A DNA stretch of 64,000 nt from Buchnera aphidicola (Nurudea yanoniella) (GTDB taxonomy: Bacteria; Pseudomonadota; Gammaproteobacteria; Enterobacterales; Enterobacteriaceae): positions 310,001 through 374,000 of the forward strand of contig CP140036.1 of the NCBI GenBank assembly GCA_039829995.1, given 5' to 3'. The notes below the pieces were generated by a model. It saw nothing but the letters and a program-made list of their open reading frames with translations. It was not told where the DNA came from and did no database searches. The translations under genes were made by a program, and so were the position numbers. The first letter of the stretch is position 1, and each line of letters begins with the position of its first letter. Below are positions 36,826 to 45,835 of the stretch, piece after piece.

Positions 36826-36847
36826 ATCCAGAATAAAAATTCTGGAT
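36826..36847. terminator. bidirectional terminator between tsaB and minE
   Basis: Perfect 9-bp inverted repeat (arms 36826-36834 and 36839-36847, of ATCCAGAAT type) with an AAAA loop, lying in the 144-base gap between convergent tsaB and minE. Confidence 0.65.
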
Positions 36848-36898
36848 CAACAAATATTGATATTATGAACATTTTTTATATAAATTATTTTTTCTATT

Positions 36899-37150
36899 TC
36901 AGTCAGGAATAATAACATTTAATTCTAAAATCGAAATATCTTTCTCTTTATGATCTAATTGAACTGAAATCATTTTAGGATCTATTTTTACATATTTACA
37001 AATTACCCGCAAAATTTCTTCTTTTAACTCAGGTAAATAATTGGGTTCATGATCTTTTTTTCTTCGCTCAGCAACAATAATTTGTAATCTTTCTTTTGCT
37101 ATATTTGCAGTATGCTTTTTCCGAGATAAAAAAAAGTCTATTAGAGCCAT
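36899..37150 (-). CDS. minE: MinE, topological specificity factor of division
   Basis: 83-residue protein (E. coli 88) that drives pole-to-pole oscillation of MinCD and so frees midcell for Z-ring assembly. It has the MTS/anti-MinCD part (MALIDFFLSRKKHTANIAKERLQII) and the C-terminal topological domain (LPELKEEILRVICKYV). It follows minD by 2 bases on the minus strand, as the last gene of minCDE. Confidence 0.96.
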   Translation of the reverse strand: MALIDFFLSRKKHTANIAKERLQIIVAERRKKDHEPNYLPELKEEILRVICKYVKIDPKMISVQLDHKEKDISILELNVIIPD

Positions 37151-37152
37151 AT

Positions 37153-37965
37153 TTATCTCCCAAATAACCGTTTTAAAAAACTTTTTCTTTCTTTCTTGAT
37201 AAATCGAAATGGAGTACTTTTTCCTAATAATCGTTTTACAGTATCACAATAAGCTTTTCCTGCATTAGAATATTTATGTAAAATTACAGACTTTCCTTGA
37301 TTAGATGATTTTAAAACAGAAGAATCTTCAGGAATAACTCCAATTAATGGTATTCTTAAAATATCTACAACATCTTTTACGCTTAGCATTTCACCCTGAC
37401 TAACTCTAATAGGATCATAACGAGTTAATAATAAGTGTTCTTTGATAGGATCACATTTATTTTCTGAACGTTTAGACTTCGAAGAAATAATTCCTAAAAT
37501 GCGATCTGAATCTCTTATAGAAGATATTTCCGGATTCGTAGTAATTATTGCTTCATCTGCAAAATATATCGCTAAAATTGCCCCAGATTCTATTCCAGCT
37601 GGAGAATCACATAGAATAATATCAAACTGCATATCAACTAATTCACAAAAAATATTGTTAATACCTAACTTAGTTAATGAACTTTTATCTCTTGTCTGAG
37701 ATGCTGGAAGAATAAATAAATTCTCAGTTCTTTTGTCTTTAATTAATGCTTGATTTAAATTTGCATCTCCATTAATTACACTTATAATATCGTATACTAC
37801 TCTACGTTCACAACCCATAATTAAATCTAAATTTCGTAATCCTATATCAAAATCAATGACTATTGTTTTGTATCCTTTTTGTGCAAAACCTATTGCTAAA
37901 GCTGCACTAGAAGTAGTTTTCCCTACACCTCCTTTACCTGACGTTACGGTTATGATACGAGCCAT
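37153..37965 (-). CDS. minD: MinD, septum-site ATPase
   Basis: ParA/MinD ATPase that recruits MinC to the membrane. 270 residues, the same as E. coli. The deviant Walker A is GKGGVGKTT with Lys11 and Lys16; switch segments FDIGLRNLDLIMG and ILCDSPAGIESGA are conserved. The C-terminal amphipathic membrane-targeting helix is KSFLKRLFGR. It lies 21 bases after minC. Confidence 0.98.
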   Translation of the reverse strand: MARIITVTSGKGGVGKTTSSAALAIGFAQKGYKTIVIDFDIGLRNLDLIMGCERRVVYDIISVINGDANLNQALIKDKRTENLFILPASQTRDKSSLTKLGINNIFCELVDMQFDIILCDSPAGIESGAILAIYFADEAIITTNPEISSIRDSDRILGIISSKSKRSENKCDPIKEHLLLTRYDPIRVSQGEMLSVKDVVDILRIPLIGVIPEDSSVLKSSNQGKSVILHKYSNAGKAYCDTVKRLLGKSTPFRFIKKERKSFLKRLFGR

Positions 37966-37986
37966 AAATTCGTCCTTTAATTATTT

Positions 37987-38688
37987 TTAATTAAATTGCA
38001 AAACGTTTAATTTTTCATTTTTTATATAAATTCTTACGCTTTTCCCTATAATATCAGGAGAAAATTGATCACTTAATAAATATTTACCTGCAATAGAAAT
38101 TAATTCTGCAAAAAATTTTGTACAAAATATCTGCCGTGTAATATCTCCTTGAGCACCTGCTAATACTCTTCCTCTCACGTTTCCATAAATATGAACATTA
38201 CCATCTGCTATAATTTCTGCTCCTGAATTAACATTATTAATAATTATTAAATCAGAATTAATAGAATAAATTTTTTGACCAGATCTGATAGGAATAGTAA
38301 TAATTTTAGTTTTCTTCCATTCATTGAAATCAAAAATATGAGAATATTTTAATTTATTTTTACTTATAGAATCAATTAATCTTTTTTCTTCTGAAATAAT
38401 AGGTAATCCAGATTTTATAATGATATTTTTTAAAATATTGTTATTACAACCACTCACTCCTAGGATACGGAAACTATAAGAAAGAATTATTTTTCTTATA
38501 TCATTCCAATTTTTTACATTAGATAGATCTTTCACATTAATTAATATTGGTAAATTTTTTAAAAATTCGGGAGACATATTAATTTTTTTTATTAATTCTT
38601 TATTTATTAATTCTATTGAATCAGTATGTAAATATAATACTAATATTTTAAAAATATTTTCTTTTAATTCTAATGGAACATTTTTCAT
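37987..38688 (-). CDS. minC: MinC, septum-site inhibitor
   Basis: Inhibitor of FtsZ polymerisation at the poles, activated by MinD. 233 residues (E. coli 231). The N-terminal FtsZ-binding domain is poorly conserved, but the C-terminal beta-helix is clear: RSGQKIYSINSDLIIINNVNSGAEIIADGNVHIYGNVRGRVLAGA. First gene of the minus-strand minCDE operon. Confidence 0.95.
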   Translation of the reverse strand: MKNVPLELKENIFKILVLYLHTDSIELINKELIKKINMSPEFLKNLPILINVKDLSNVKNWNDIRKIILSYSFRILGVSGCNNNILKNIIIKSGLPIISEEKRLIDSISKNKLKYSHIFDFNEWKKTKIITIPIRSGQKIYSINSDLIIINNVNSGAEIIADGNVHIYGNVRGRVLAGAQGDITRQIFCTKFFAELISIAGKYLLSDQFSPDIIGKSVRIYIKNEKLNVLQFN

Positions 38689-39000
38689 TTTTTCGACACT
38701 ATATTAATAAAAGATCTTTAGATTTTTTAAATAATTAAACTTATTAAACCATATTAAAAAAATAAATTTTATTAAAAGTTAAAAACATTATTTAAAAAAT
38801 CATTATATTATATAAAAAAATTGTTTTTTATTTAATAAAAATCGTATTAAAGTTCCATTTTTTTATAATATTTTTATTTTTATAAAATATAAAATTTTAA
38901 AAAATTTTATATAAATATTTTATAAATAACATTATATTAAAATAAAATTTAATATTTAAAAACATTTTCATTTTTAATTAAATTAGAATAATTGCAAAAT
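38689..39000. other. minC-rsmC divergent intergenic region
   Basis: 312 bases, nearly all A and T. Contains an inverted repeat with 12-bp arms at 38887-38898 and 38901-38912 composed only of A and T, which may be chance. No gene or clear promoter recognised. Confidence 0.5.
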
Positions 39001-40001
39001 ATGAAAAATACAAATAAAATAGTGTTCAGAAATATTAATTTATTTTTAAAAAAAAAATTTTTATATCAGGAAATATATCAAACATATTGTATTTAGATAC
39101 GTTTAAACAACTAATTATACATACTCAAGACTTCACAAATTGGATTTATTTCAAAAAAAATACATCACACACAATAAAGTTTTCTTTATTAGAAGAAAAA
39201 GAGAAAATTTATAATTCTGATGCTATTTTATATTTTTGGCCAAACAGCAAATATGAAGCTATATTTCATTTAAAACATATATTTTCTCAATTAAATAAAG
39301 AAAAAAATTTTTTTTTAGTTGGAAAAAAAAACAGTGGCATAAATACTGCCAAAAATTTGTTAAAAAAATGGGTAATATTAAAAAAAATAGATTCAGCAAA
39401 ACACTGTTTATTATTTTATGGAAAAATAATTTCAAAACCTAACTTTCAACTTGATCAATTTATACATAACATAAACTGGAATCAAATCAAAATACAAACT
39501 ATTCCAGGAATTTTTAGTTATAAAAAAATCGATCTAGGTTCTAAATTATTAATATCAACTTTTGAAAAATCAATAACAGGAGATATACTCGACATAGGAT
39601 GTGGATCAGGAATTTTATCAGTATCATTAGCTCAATATTCAAAAAAAAATAAATTTTTTTTAATAGATACTAATATGGCAGCTTTAAAATCTAGTGAATT
39701 AACATTAAAATGTAACAATGTAAAGGGAAAAATCTTTCCAAGTAATGTTTATTCACATATTTGTAAAAAATTTGATTTTATTATGTCTAACCCCCCTATA
39801 CATAAAAATTCAAAAATAAATTTAAATTATGTGAGTGAAATAATCAGAAAATCAGAAAAATATTTAAAATCAAAAGGAGAAATAAGAATAGTAGTAAGTT
39901 CTAATATATTTTGTGATAAATATTTTAAAGATACTAAACTGAAATACAAAATCTTAAAAGAAAAAAATAACTTTAGAGTTTATCAAGGGAAAAAATATTA
40001 A
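39001..40001 (+). CDS. rsmC: RsmC, 16S rRNA m2G1207 methyltransferase, frame interrupted at a run of ten A
   Basis: RsmC methylates G1207 of 16S rRNA. The C-terminal domain is intact, with the SAM motif DIGCGSGILSVSLA and the catalytic MSNPPIH. The main open frame starts only at a TTG (39087) and lacks the start of the N-terminal domain. In another frame, an ATG at 39001 opens NTNKIVFRNINLFLKKK, then reaches the A run at 39048-39057. Adding one A there joins it to IFISGNISNILYLDTFKQL, which matches E. coli RsmC; the joined protein would be 333 residues (E. coli 343). Either transcriptional slippage restores it, or the gene is a young pseudogene. Confidence 0.85.
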
Positions 40002-40022
40002 AAATGGATTTATAAAAAGTTC

Positions 40023-40108
40023 TACCCAGAGCGGGAATCGAACCCGCAAAGCTTTATATAGCCGAGGGATTTTAAGTCCCTTGTGTTTACCAATTTCACC
40101 ATCTGGGC
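40023..40108 (-). tRNA. tRNA-Leu (anticodon UAA)
   Basis: 86-base tRNA on the minus strand. 7-bp acceptor stem (with the G1-U72 pair also seen in E. coli tRNA-Leu UAA), anticodon loop with TAA, long variable arm (CTCGGCTATATAAAGCTTT region), T-arm GCGGG-TTCGATT-CCCGC and discriminator A. CCA is not encoded, so it must be added by nucleotidyltransferase. It is convergent with rsmC. Confidence 0.96.
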
Positions 40109-40140
40109 TTACTAAAAGTAATTTTTATATAAACCATTAT

Positions 40141-40211
40141 AGGCGCATCCCGGAATCGAACCGGGTTAAACGGATTTGCAATCCGCTACATAACCGATCT
40201 GTCAACGCGCC
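40141..40211 (-). tRNA. tRNA-Cys (anticodon GCA)
   Basis: 71-base tRNA on the minus strand, upstream of tRNA-Leu by 32 bases and probably co-transcribed with it; E. coli has the same cysT-leuZ pairing. Anticodon loop TTGCAAA, T-arm CCCGG-TTCGATT-CCGGG and discriminator U73, the main identity element for CysRS. CCA not encoded. Confidence 0.96.
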
Positions 40212-40330
40212 AGAAATTTTACTCTATCAAAATTAATATAAAATTACAAGTATTTTGATACTAATTAAAATGTTATGCGATATAATACTTATTTTTCCAA
40301 TGGTTGAAATATAAATATAAAAAGAATTTC

Positions 40331-40359
40331 TTTAAAAAATATAAAAAATATTATATACT
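40331..40359 (+). promoter_or_regulatory. putative promoter of tRNA-Ser
   Basis: TTTAAA at 40331-40336 and TATACT at 40354-40359, 17 bases apart, ending 24 bases before the tRNA 5' end. A perfect 12-bp palindrome (GTTTCATGAAAC, 40363-40374) lies at the expected transcription start. Confidence 0.3.
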
Positions 40360-40382
40360 GCAGTTTCATGAAACTATGAAAT

Positions 40383-40467
40383 GGAGGAATGGCCGAGTGG
40401 TTTAAGGCAGCGGTCTTGAAAACCGCCGATGAGAAATCATCCGAGAGTTCGAATCCCTCTTCCTCCA
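40383..40467 (+). tRNA. tRNA-Ser (anticodon UGA)
   Basis: 85-base class II tRNA. Acceptor stem GGAGGAA/TTCCTCC is fully paired; anticodon loop CTTGAAA reads UGA; the variable arm is GATGA-GAAA-TCATC. The T-arm GAGAG-TTCGAAT-CCCTC contains one A-C mismatch (positions 52-62), and the discriminator base is A rather than the usual G. CCA is not encoded. Its 3' end lies 6 bases from the convergent murJ stop codon. Confidence 0.94.
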
Positions 40468-40473
40468 GAAATT

Positions 40474-42015
40474 TTATTTTTTTAAAAAAAATAATGAAAA
40501 ATGAGATAATCGCACTCCTAATACAAACAACATTAAAAAATAGCTACAACCAGATAAAAAACAAATTAAAATTAATTGAAATAATTTATGGAATATAGTT
40601 ATTGAATGCCAATTAGAAAAAAAAACTAAATTTAAATACAATACAAGAAACATAATTATAACAGAAATAAAAATCTTTCCTAAAAAATTTAACCATCCAT
40701 ATTCTGGAAAAAAATATTTTTTTCTAATAGAAATCCAATATAACAAGACAAAATTAATCCAAGAAGAAATACTACTTGAACAAGCAAAACTATTATGCTT
40801 TAAAATAGGAAGAAATAATATATTCATAATCTGTGTAACTATTAAAATAAAACTAGAAATTATTACAGGATTAATAAAATCATTTTTAGAATAATATTGG
40901 GATAACATAACTTTCGTTAAAATTGATGGAATTAGTCCAATAGAATAAAATTCTAAAATATTTTTAGTCATAATTACATCGAATATTGAAAAATTTCCAT
41001 ATTGAAATAATGCAATTATTATTACTTTTGATAAAATCATTAAAGACAAAGAACTAGGAATAGCTATTATACACCCTACTCGAAGAGCCCAGTCTAACAA
41101 TTTATAGTTTTCTTTATTATTTTTATTATTCGATTGTTGAGATAATAATGGCAATAAAATAGTTCCTAAAGATACTCCTAAAATACCTGAAACAAATTCT
41201 GTTAATCGATCAGCATAATAAATCCATGATATAGATCCAGAAATCAAAAATGAAGAAGAAATAGTATTTATAATCAATGAAATCTGATTAATTATAATTC
41301 CAAAAATAATGATTTTTGTTCTTTTTGAAATTTTATATAATTTAAAATTTTTTATATTACATTGAGGAAATACTAACATATTAATATTTTTTAAAAATAA
41401 AATTTGATAGATCAATTGAATTAATCCACCTAACGAAAATGCCCAAGCTAAAGAAAAAATAGATACATAAAAATATGAAGAAAAAAATAAAATAAAAATT
41501 ATAATACTAATATTTAATAAAATAGAAGAACAAGCTGGTATCAAAAAATAATTCCAGGAATTTAAAATAGAGCTAATTAGTGATCCTAAGGAAATAAAAA
41601 GTATATAAGGAAAAATTATTTTAAGTATCTCTGTTGTTAAATATAACTTATAAAAATTTTTTTTTAGTCCAGGAGAAATGAAAAAGATTATTTGTGATGA
41701 AAATAGTATCCCAAAAATTGTAAAAATGCTTAAAAAAACAACCATAAAACCTAATATATTAGAAACTAGTTTTTTAACATGCTCTATATTATGAATTTTT
41801 TTATATTCTGACAAAATAGGAACAAAGGTTTGCAAAAAAAAACCTTCTGAAAAAATCCTTCGAAATAAATTTGGAATTCTAAAAGCTAAAAAAAAAGAAT
41901 CAGTTAGTCCTGATGCTCCGAATGTATATGCGATAAGCGAATCTCGCATAAAACCTAATATTTTAGAAAAAAAAGTTATAATACTTAATAATGTTAGTGA
42001 TTTCAATACATTCAT
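40474..42015 (-). CDS. murJ: MurJ (MviN), lipid II flippase
   Basis: Inner-membrane MOP-superfamily flippase that moves lipid II to the periplasm for peptidoglycan synthesis. 513 residues (E. coli 511), with about 14 hydrophobic helices. MNVLKSLTLLSIITFFSKILGFMRDSLIAY and FRIPNLFRRIFSEGFF match the family start, and YYADRLTEFVSGILGVSLGTILLPLLS is the conserved central motif. AGGGA precedes the ATG. In E. coli flgN, flgM and flgA lie next to mviN; here only flgA remains. Confidence 0.97.
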   Translation of the reverse strand: MNVLKSLTLLSIITFFSKILGFMRDSLIAYTFGASGLTDSFFLAFRIPNLFRRIFSEGFFLQTFVPILSEYKKIHNIEHVKKLVSNILGFMVVFLSIFTIFGILFSSQIIFFISPGLKKNFYKLYLTTEILKIIFPYILFISLGSLISSILNSWNYFLIPACSSILLNISIIIFILFFSSYFYVSIFSLAWAFSLGGLIQLIYQILFLKNINMLVFPQCNIKNFKLYKISKRTKIIIFGIIINQISLIINTISSSFLISGSISWIYYADRLTEFVSGILGVSLGTILLPLLSQQSNNKNNKENYKLLDWALRVGCIIAIPSSLSLMILSKVIIIALFQYGNFSIFDVIMTKNILEFYSIGLIPSILTKVMLSQYYSKNDFINPVIISSFILIVTQIMNILFLPILKHNSFACSSSISSWINFVLLYWISIRKKYFFPEYGWLNFLGKIFISVIIMFLVLYLNLVFFSNWHSITIFHKLFQLILICFLSGCSYFLMLFVLGVRLSHFSLFFLKK

Positions 42016-42898
42016 AATATTATTTTCCCTTTTTTATAACTAGTCCCATGATATAAAATTATTATTTTTTTAAATAATATTAATTGAATACGATTGTTAA
42101 CTATTGACATGTAGAAATTAAAATAAAAACTCATTATAAAGATCCTAAAATCAGAATATATACTTAATAGATTATAAAATATTGAGAAATAATAAAATAT
42201 ATAAATAATTTTTATAAACATCTAAAATTATGAAAATTTTTATTATTTTTATTTAATTAAACAATAAATATTTAATGTATTAGAATAAAATTCTACTTTT
42301 TTAAAAATTATTTTTTACCTTATCACAAAAGACCTGATAACATAAAATATGTATTTAATAAAAAATCTTTTACTAAATTACAAAAAAAATAGTACAAATT
42401 ATCTATTAAAATTGAGAAAATACACTAATTTTATTAAATTTACATTAAAATTTATAATAAATGAATATTTTATGTTTAATTCATAAAAAATAGTAAAAAT
42501 TTTATATATTTAATAGAAAAAATCTTATCAATAGAATTTTAATGAGATTCTGAAAAAATTTTAAGTTTAAAAAATTTAGAAAATATAAATACTAAAGAAA
42601 TAATAGATTATACGAATTTTTAAAATTATAAAATTGATGTAATACAATAATCACTCTAAAATTATATACTACGTAATAAAAATATGTATTATTCAATAAA
42701 ATTTAATCAAAAAATAAACATTTTAAACTATGGCAAATATTTTATTAAAAGAAATTTTTTATTATATTAAGTTCCTAACCATACAAATTCAATTAAATTT
42801 ATTTAAAATATCAAAAAATCTATTAAAAAATTACAATAATACACAAATACATAATTTTATTTCAAAAAAATGAATGTAAAATAAATTATAAAAAATTA
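42016..42898. other. murJ-flgA intergenic region; flgN/flgM position empty
   Basis: 883 AT-rich bases. E. coli has flgN (export chaperone) and flgM (anti-sigma-28) between mviN and flgA. I find no recognisable remnant. A 69-codon hydrophobic frame just upstream of murJ (42012-42221, minus) has no family features and is judged spurious. Confidence 0.55.
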
Positions 42899-43561
42899 TT
42901 AAGTTACAATAACATTTCCATCATTGTCTACTAGTCCTAATATTATTTTCCCATTTTTAAGTTTTACTCTCACTATTTGATTTTTATAAGCATTATTAAT
43001 AGCTCTTCCTTTAGAAATAATTGTAAATCCTTCATTTTTTATCATGACTAATACTTTTTGATTAATTTTAATTAACCATACAGGATGTAATAAATTTTTA
43101 GTAATTAATTCATTTTTATTTATTTTTTTAAAGCTTATTAAATTTAACGCTTGTTTTTTATTTAAATACAATTTAAAAAACTTTTTTTGTAAAACTCCAT
43201 ATTTTACAAATATATCTGAATCAATTAGTTTTTGTCCTTTTTTAATATTTCGAGAAGCTACTATATATTCTCCCTTAATTTCTACTTTTACTTGAATAAA
43301 TTGATGTATATGACCGCAAATTACTTTAATGTTCATTAATTCTGATGATTTGAAAACATCTAATAAAATAAATGTTGGAGAAAAACAATTCATTTGTGTT
43401 TTATAAGGAATTTTATTATATAAAAAAATACTCATATTATTAGAATAAAAAGTTTGTTTTTCTTTTAAAAATTTAATAAGATGTTCTTGAAAAGAATCAG
43501 CTTGAACTGAAAAAGAAAAAAACAATAAAAAATTTAAAAAAATATAAATCTTTAAAATCAT
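42899..43561 (-). CDS. flgA: FlgA, periplasmic chaperone for flagellar P ring
   Basis: Chaperone that assists FlgI assembly into the P ring. 220 residues (E. coli 219) with an N-terminal signal peptide (ILKIYIFLNFLLFFSFSVQA). The C-terminal SAF/antifreeze-like domain is recognisable: VASRNIKKGQKLIDSDIF, VWLIKINQKVLV and IISKGRAINNAYKNQIVRVKL. GGGAAAA precedes the ATG. It is divergent from flgB, as in E. coli. Confidence 0.92.
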   Translation of the reverse strand: MILKIYIFLNFLLFFSFSVQADSFQEHLIKFLKEKQTFYSNNMSIFLYNKIPYKTQMNCFSPTFILLDVFKSSELMNIKVICGHIHQFIQVKVEIKGEYIVASRNIKKGQKLIDSDIFVKYGVLQKKFFKLYLNKKQALNLISFKKINKNELITKNLLHPVWLIKINQKVLVMIKNEGFTIISKGRAINNAYKNQIVRVKLKNGKIILGLVDNDGNVIVT

Positions 43562-43787
43562 ATGTTTTCCCGTTTTAATTATATTAAAAATTTTTATAAT
43601 TAAAAATTAAATGTATACTATTCCAAGTAGTTATTGTTCTATATAAAGTATATTTATTAAAGACTAATGTTTTAAACATTTTAGTTTAATATACCTTAAA
43701 AATATAATTAATAGAAAAAGATTAAAAATTTAATATATGAATAATACAAAAATATTAAATTTTTTAAAAATACTTTGCGGATTGAAA

Positions 43788-44192
43788 ATGTTAAATAAAT
43801 TAAATCAAGAATTCTATGTAAATGAATGTATATTAAACCTACGTGCGTATCAACAAGAACTAATTGCTTCAAATATTGCAAACAGTGATACACCTAACTA
43901 TATTCCAATAAACATTGATTTTTCAAAAACATTGGATTCTTTACTTAAAAAAAGCAAAAAAAATTTTCAAAATGAATTGAAATTAACATCTAAAAAACAT
44001 ATTCCTTTAAAAAAATTCAATATTATTAATGACAATCAAAAAATTGTAAATAAAAACTATATTTTTACAAAAAAACCAGTAAACGCAGAATGTGAAAAAA
44101 TTAATTTTATTAAAAATAGTCTATTTTATCAAATAGAAATCTCTATTATAAACAATAAATTTAAAAATCTTATGAATATATTAAAAGGATAA
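43788..44192 (+). CDS. flgB: FlgB, flagellar proximal rod protein
   Basis: Rod protein of the flagellar basal body. The ATG at 43788 (MLNKLNQEFYVNE) matches the E. coli start; the frame is open 17 codons further but without homology. 134 residues (E. coli 138). The rod family motif LIASNIANSDTPNY is near the N-terminus. The central region is Lys/Asn-rich. flgC follows 4 bases later. Confidence 0.93.
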   Translation: MLNKLNQEFYVNECILNLRAYQQELIASNIANSDTPNYIPINIDFSKTLDSLLKKSKKNFQNELKLTSKKHIPLKKFNIINDNQKIVNKNYIFTKKPVNAECEKINFIKNSLFYQIEISIINNKFKNLMNILKG

Positions 44193-44196
44193 ATTT

Positions 44197-44607
44197 ATGT
44201 CATTATTAAAAATATTTGACATTTCTAATTTAGCAATGATGGCACAATCCCAAAAAATGCAAGTTCATGCAGATAATTTAGCTAATATAGATAGTTTAGT
44301 AAATAAAAATGGAAAATTACATCCATATATAGCAAAAAAAGCTATATTGCAATTTTATACTACTAATAATTCTCAATCTAAAAGTACACAAGTAAAAAAA
44401 ATAATAGATGATACAAGTCCATTAAGAAAAATATATGATCCAAATAGTCCTATTTCTGATTCTAAAGGATTTTCTGAAATTTCAAATGCTAATGTAGTTA
44501 CTGAAACAGTAAATTTTATTGCAGCATCTAGAAATTATCAAGCAATGCTAGAAGTACTTAATACAACAAAATCTATGGTTATAAAAACACTAACAATAGG
44601 ACAATAA
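44197..44607 (+). CDS. flgC: FlgC, flagellar proximal rod protein
   Basis: Rod protein, 136 residues (E. coli 134). N-terminal KIFDISNLAMMAQSQKMQVHADNLANIDS and C-terminal ANVVTETVNFIAASRNYQAMLEVLNTTKSM are the paired rod/hook helices. It closes the flgBC unit; a long AT-only palindrome lies 31 bases after the stop, where flgD would begin in E. coli. Confidence 0.96.
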   Translation: MSLLKIFDISNLAMMAQSQKMQVHADNLANIDSLVNKNGKLHPYIAKKAILQFYTTNNSQSKSTQVKKIIDDTSPLRKIYDPNSPISDSKGFSEISNANVVTETVNFIAASRNYQAMLEVLNTTKSMVIKTLTIGQ

Positions 44608-45080
44608 AATACGATATTTTTAAATTATTAGAATTTTTATAAAATAAAATTTTTTAAAAAATTTTATTTTATCTTTAGATATAATTGTTAAATTAATATT
44701 AATATTAATTATCTTAAAATTATAAAATACACATATTAAAATTATACATAATTTTTTTAGTGCTTAAACATATGATGTACATAATAAAAGTTCAAGAAAC
44801 TATTTTATACATATATTATAGTTAAAAAAATAAACTAAATATATTTGATTTATCTAAAGTTACTTTAATGAGTTTTAAAATCTGCTGCAATTTTTAAAAG
44901 ATATGATATGTTTAAAAAATAAAAATTTTAATTAAAGTTTTTATATTAACTTTTTAAAATTTCTGTAATAATATTACACATAAAAATTAATATAAAATAT
45001 TAATATTTGATTTTAATTTTTTATATTTTATATTAATATCTCCTGAATTACTTTTAAAAAAGAAATTTTATAAAATATTT
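44608..45080. other. flgC-flgF intergenic region; flgD and flgE absent
   Basis: 473 AT-rich bases where E. coli has flgD (hook cap) and flgE (hook). Together these need about 1.9 kb. No rod/hook N-terminal motif or other remnant is readable in any frame, so both genes are gone from this locus. Confidence 0.7.
44639..44672. terminator. 34-bp perfect AT-only palindrome after flgC
   Basis: Perfect palindrome of 34 bases made only of A and T, 31 bases after the flgC stop. It can form a hairpin of about 15 bp and probably ends the flgBC transcript, leaving flgF-flgJ to a separate promoter. Function as a terminator is inferred from position. Confidence 0.5.
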
Positions 45081-45821
45081 ATGGAACTTTTAAAGTACAC
45101 AGCTATGATGTCTGCAAAAAGAATATTAGATAATCAAGAAATATTTGCCAATAACATAGCCAATGCGTCAACAATAGGATTCAAATCTATACTAATATCT
45201 CCTATTATTTTATCTAATAACATATCCGAAAAAGATAATGAGAAAGTACTTAAAAAATACTTTGATCCAACACCAGGAGTTTTCAGACATACCCAGCGTC
45301 CTTTAGATATTGCTATTATTAACCAAAATGGGTGGTTAGAAATAAAAACTAAAAAAAATAACCTAGCTTATACTAAAAATGGAAATTTACAAATAAATTC
45401 AAAGAGAGAATTAACAAGTCTGGGAAATATAGTTATTGGAAAAAATGGACCAATAATTATACCAGAACATAAAAACATAAAAGTACTCTCCGATGGAACA
45501 ATAAAAATTGTCAGAAATAATAACAATGTTGATGAAACAATCGATAAAATTAAATTAGTAAATATTGACTTTAAAGATTTAAATTATAAAAATGGTGGAT
45601 TGTATTTTTTCGAAAAAAGTAATTTATATAGTAAAAATATTAAAAATTGCTCAAATATAAAAATATTATCTGAAACATTAGAAGATAGTAATGTAAACGT
45701 TTCAGAAAACATAATTAAAATCATTGAAGATTCCAGAAAATTTGATATTCAAATGAAAATATTACATAATTGCGATGAAAACACACAACTTATTAATAAA
45801 TTTTTAAACATTAACAATTAA
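45081..45821 (+). CDS. flgF: FlgF, flagellar proximal rod protein
   Basis: 246 residues (E. coli 251). Begins MELLKYTAMMSAKRILDNQEIFANNIANASTIGFKS, the rod-family N-helix, and keeps the rod signatures DIAIINQNGWLEI and LAYTKNGNLQINSKRELTSLGN. The C-terminal helix (EDSNVNVSENIIKIIEDSRKFDIQM) is less conserved than in FlgG. Neither a strong ribosome binding site nor an obvious promoter precedes it. flgG follows after 14 bases. Confidence 0.94.
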   Translation: MELLKYTAMMSAKRILDNQEIFANNIANASTIGFKSILISPIILSNNISEKDNEKVLKKYFDPTPGVFRHTQRPLDIAIINQNGWLEIKTKKNNLAYTKNGNLQINSKRELTSLGNIVIGKNGPIIIPEHKNIKVLSDGTIKIVRNNNNVDETIDKIKLVNIDFKDLNYKNGGLYFFEKSNLYSKNIKNCSNIKILSETLEDSNVNVSENIIKIIEDSRKFDIQMKILHNCDENTQLINKFLNINN

Positions 45822-45835
45822 AGGATTCTTTAAAT

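Noticed and set aside
38887..38912. AT-only inverted repeat between minC and rsmC
   Set aside because: Lies between divergent genes where no terminator is needed, and is made only of A and T.
40389..40598. Open frame running through the tRNA-Ser gene
   Set aside because: It reads through the tRNA and antisense to murJ, so it is a shadow.
42012..42221. 69-codon frame upstream of murJ
   Set aside because: Overlaps the murJ start by four bases and has no family features; AT-driven composition.
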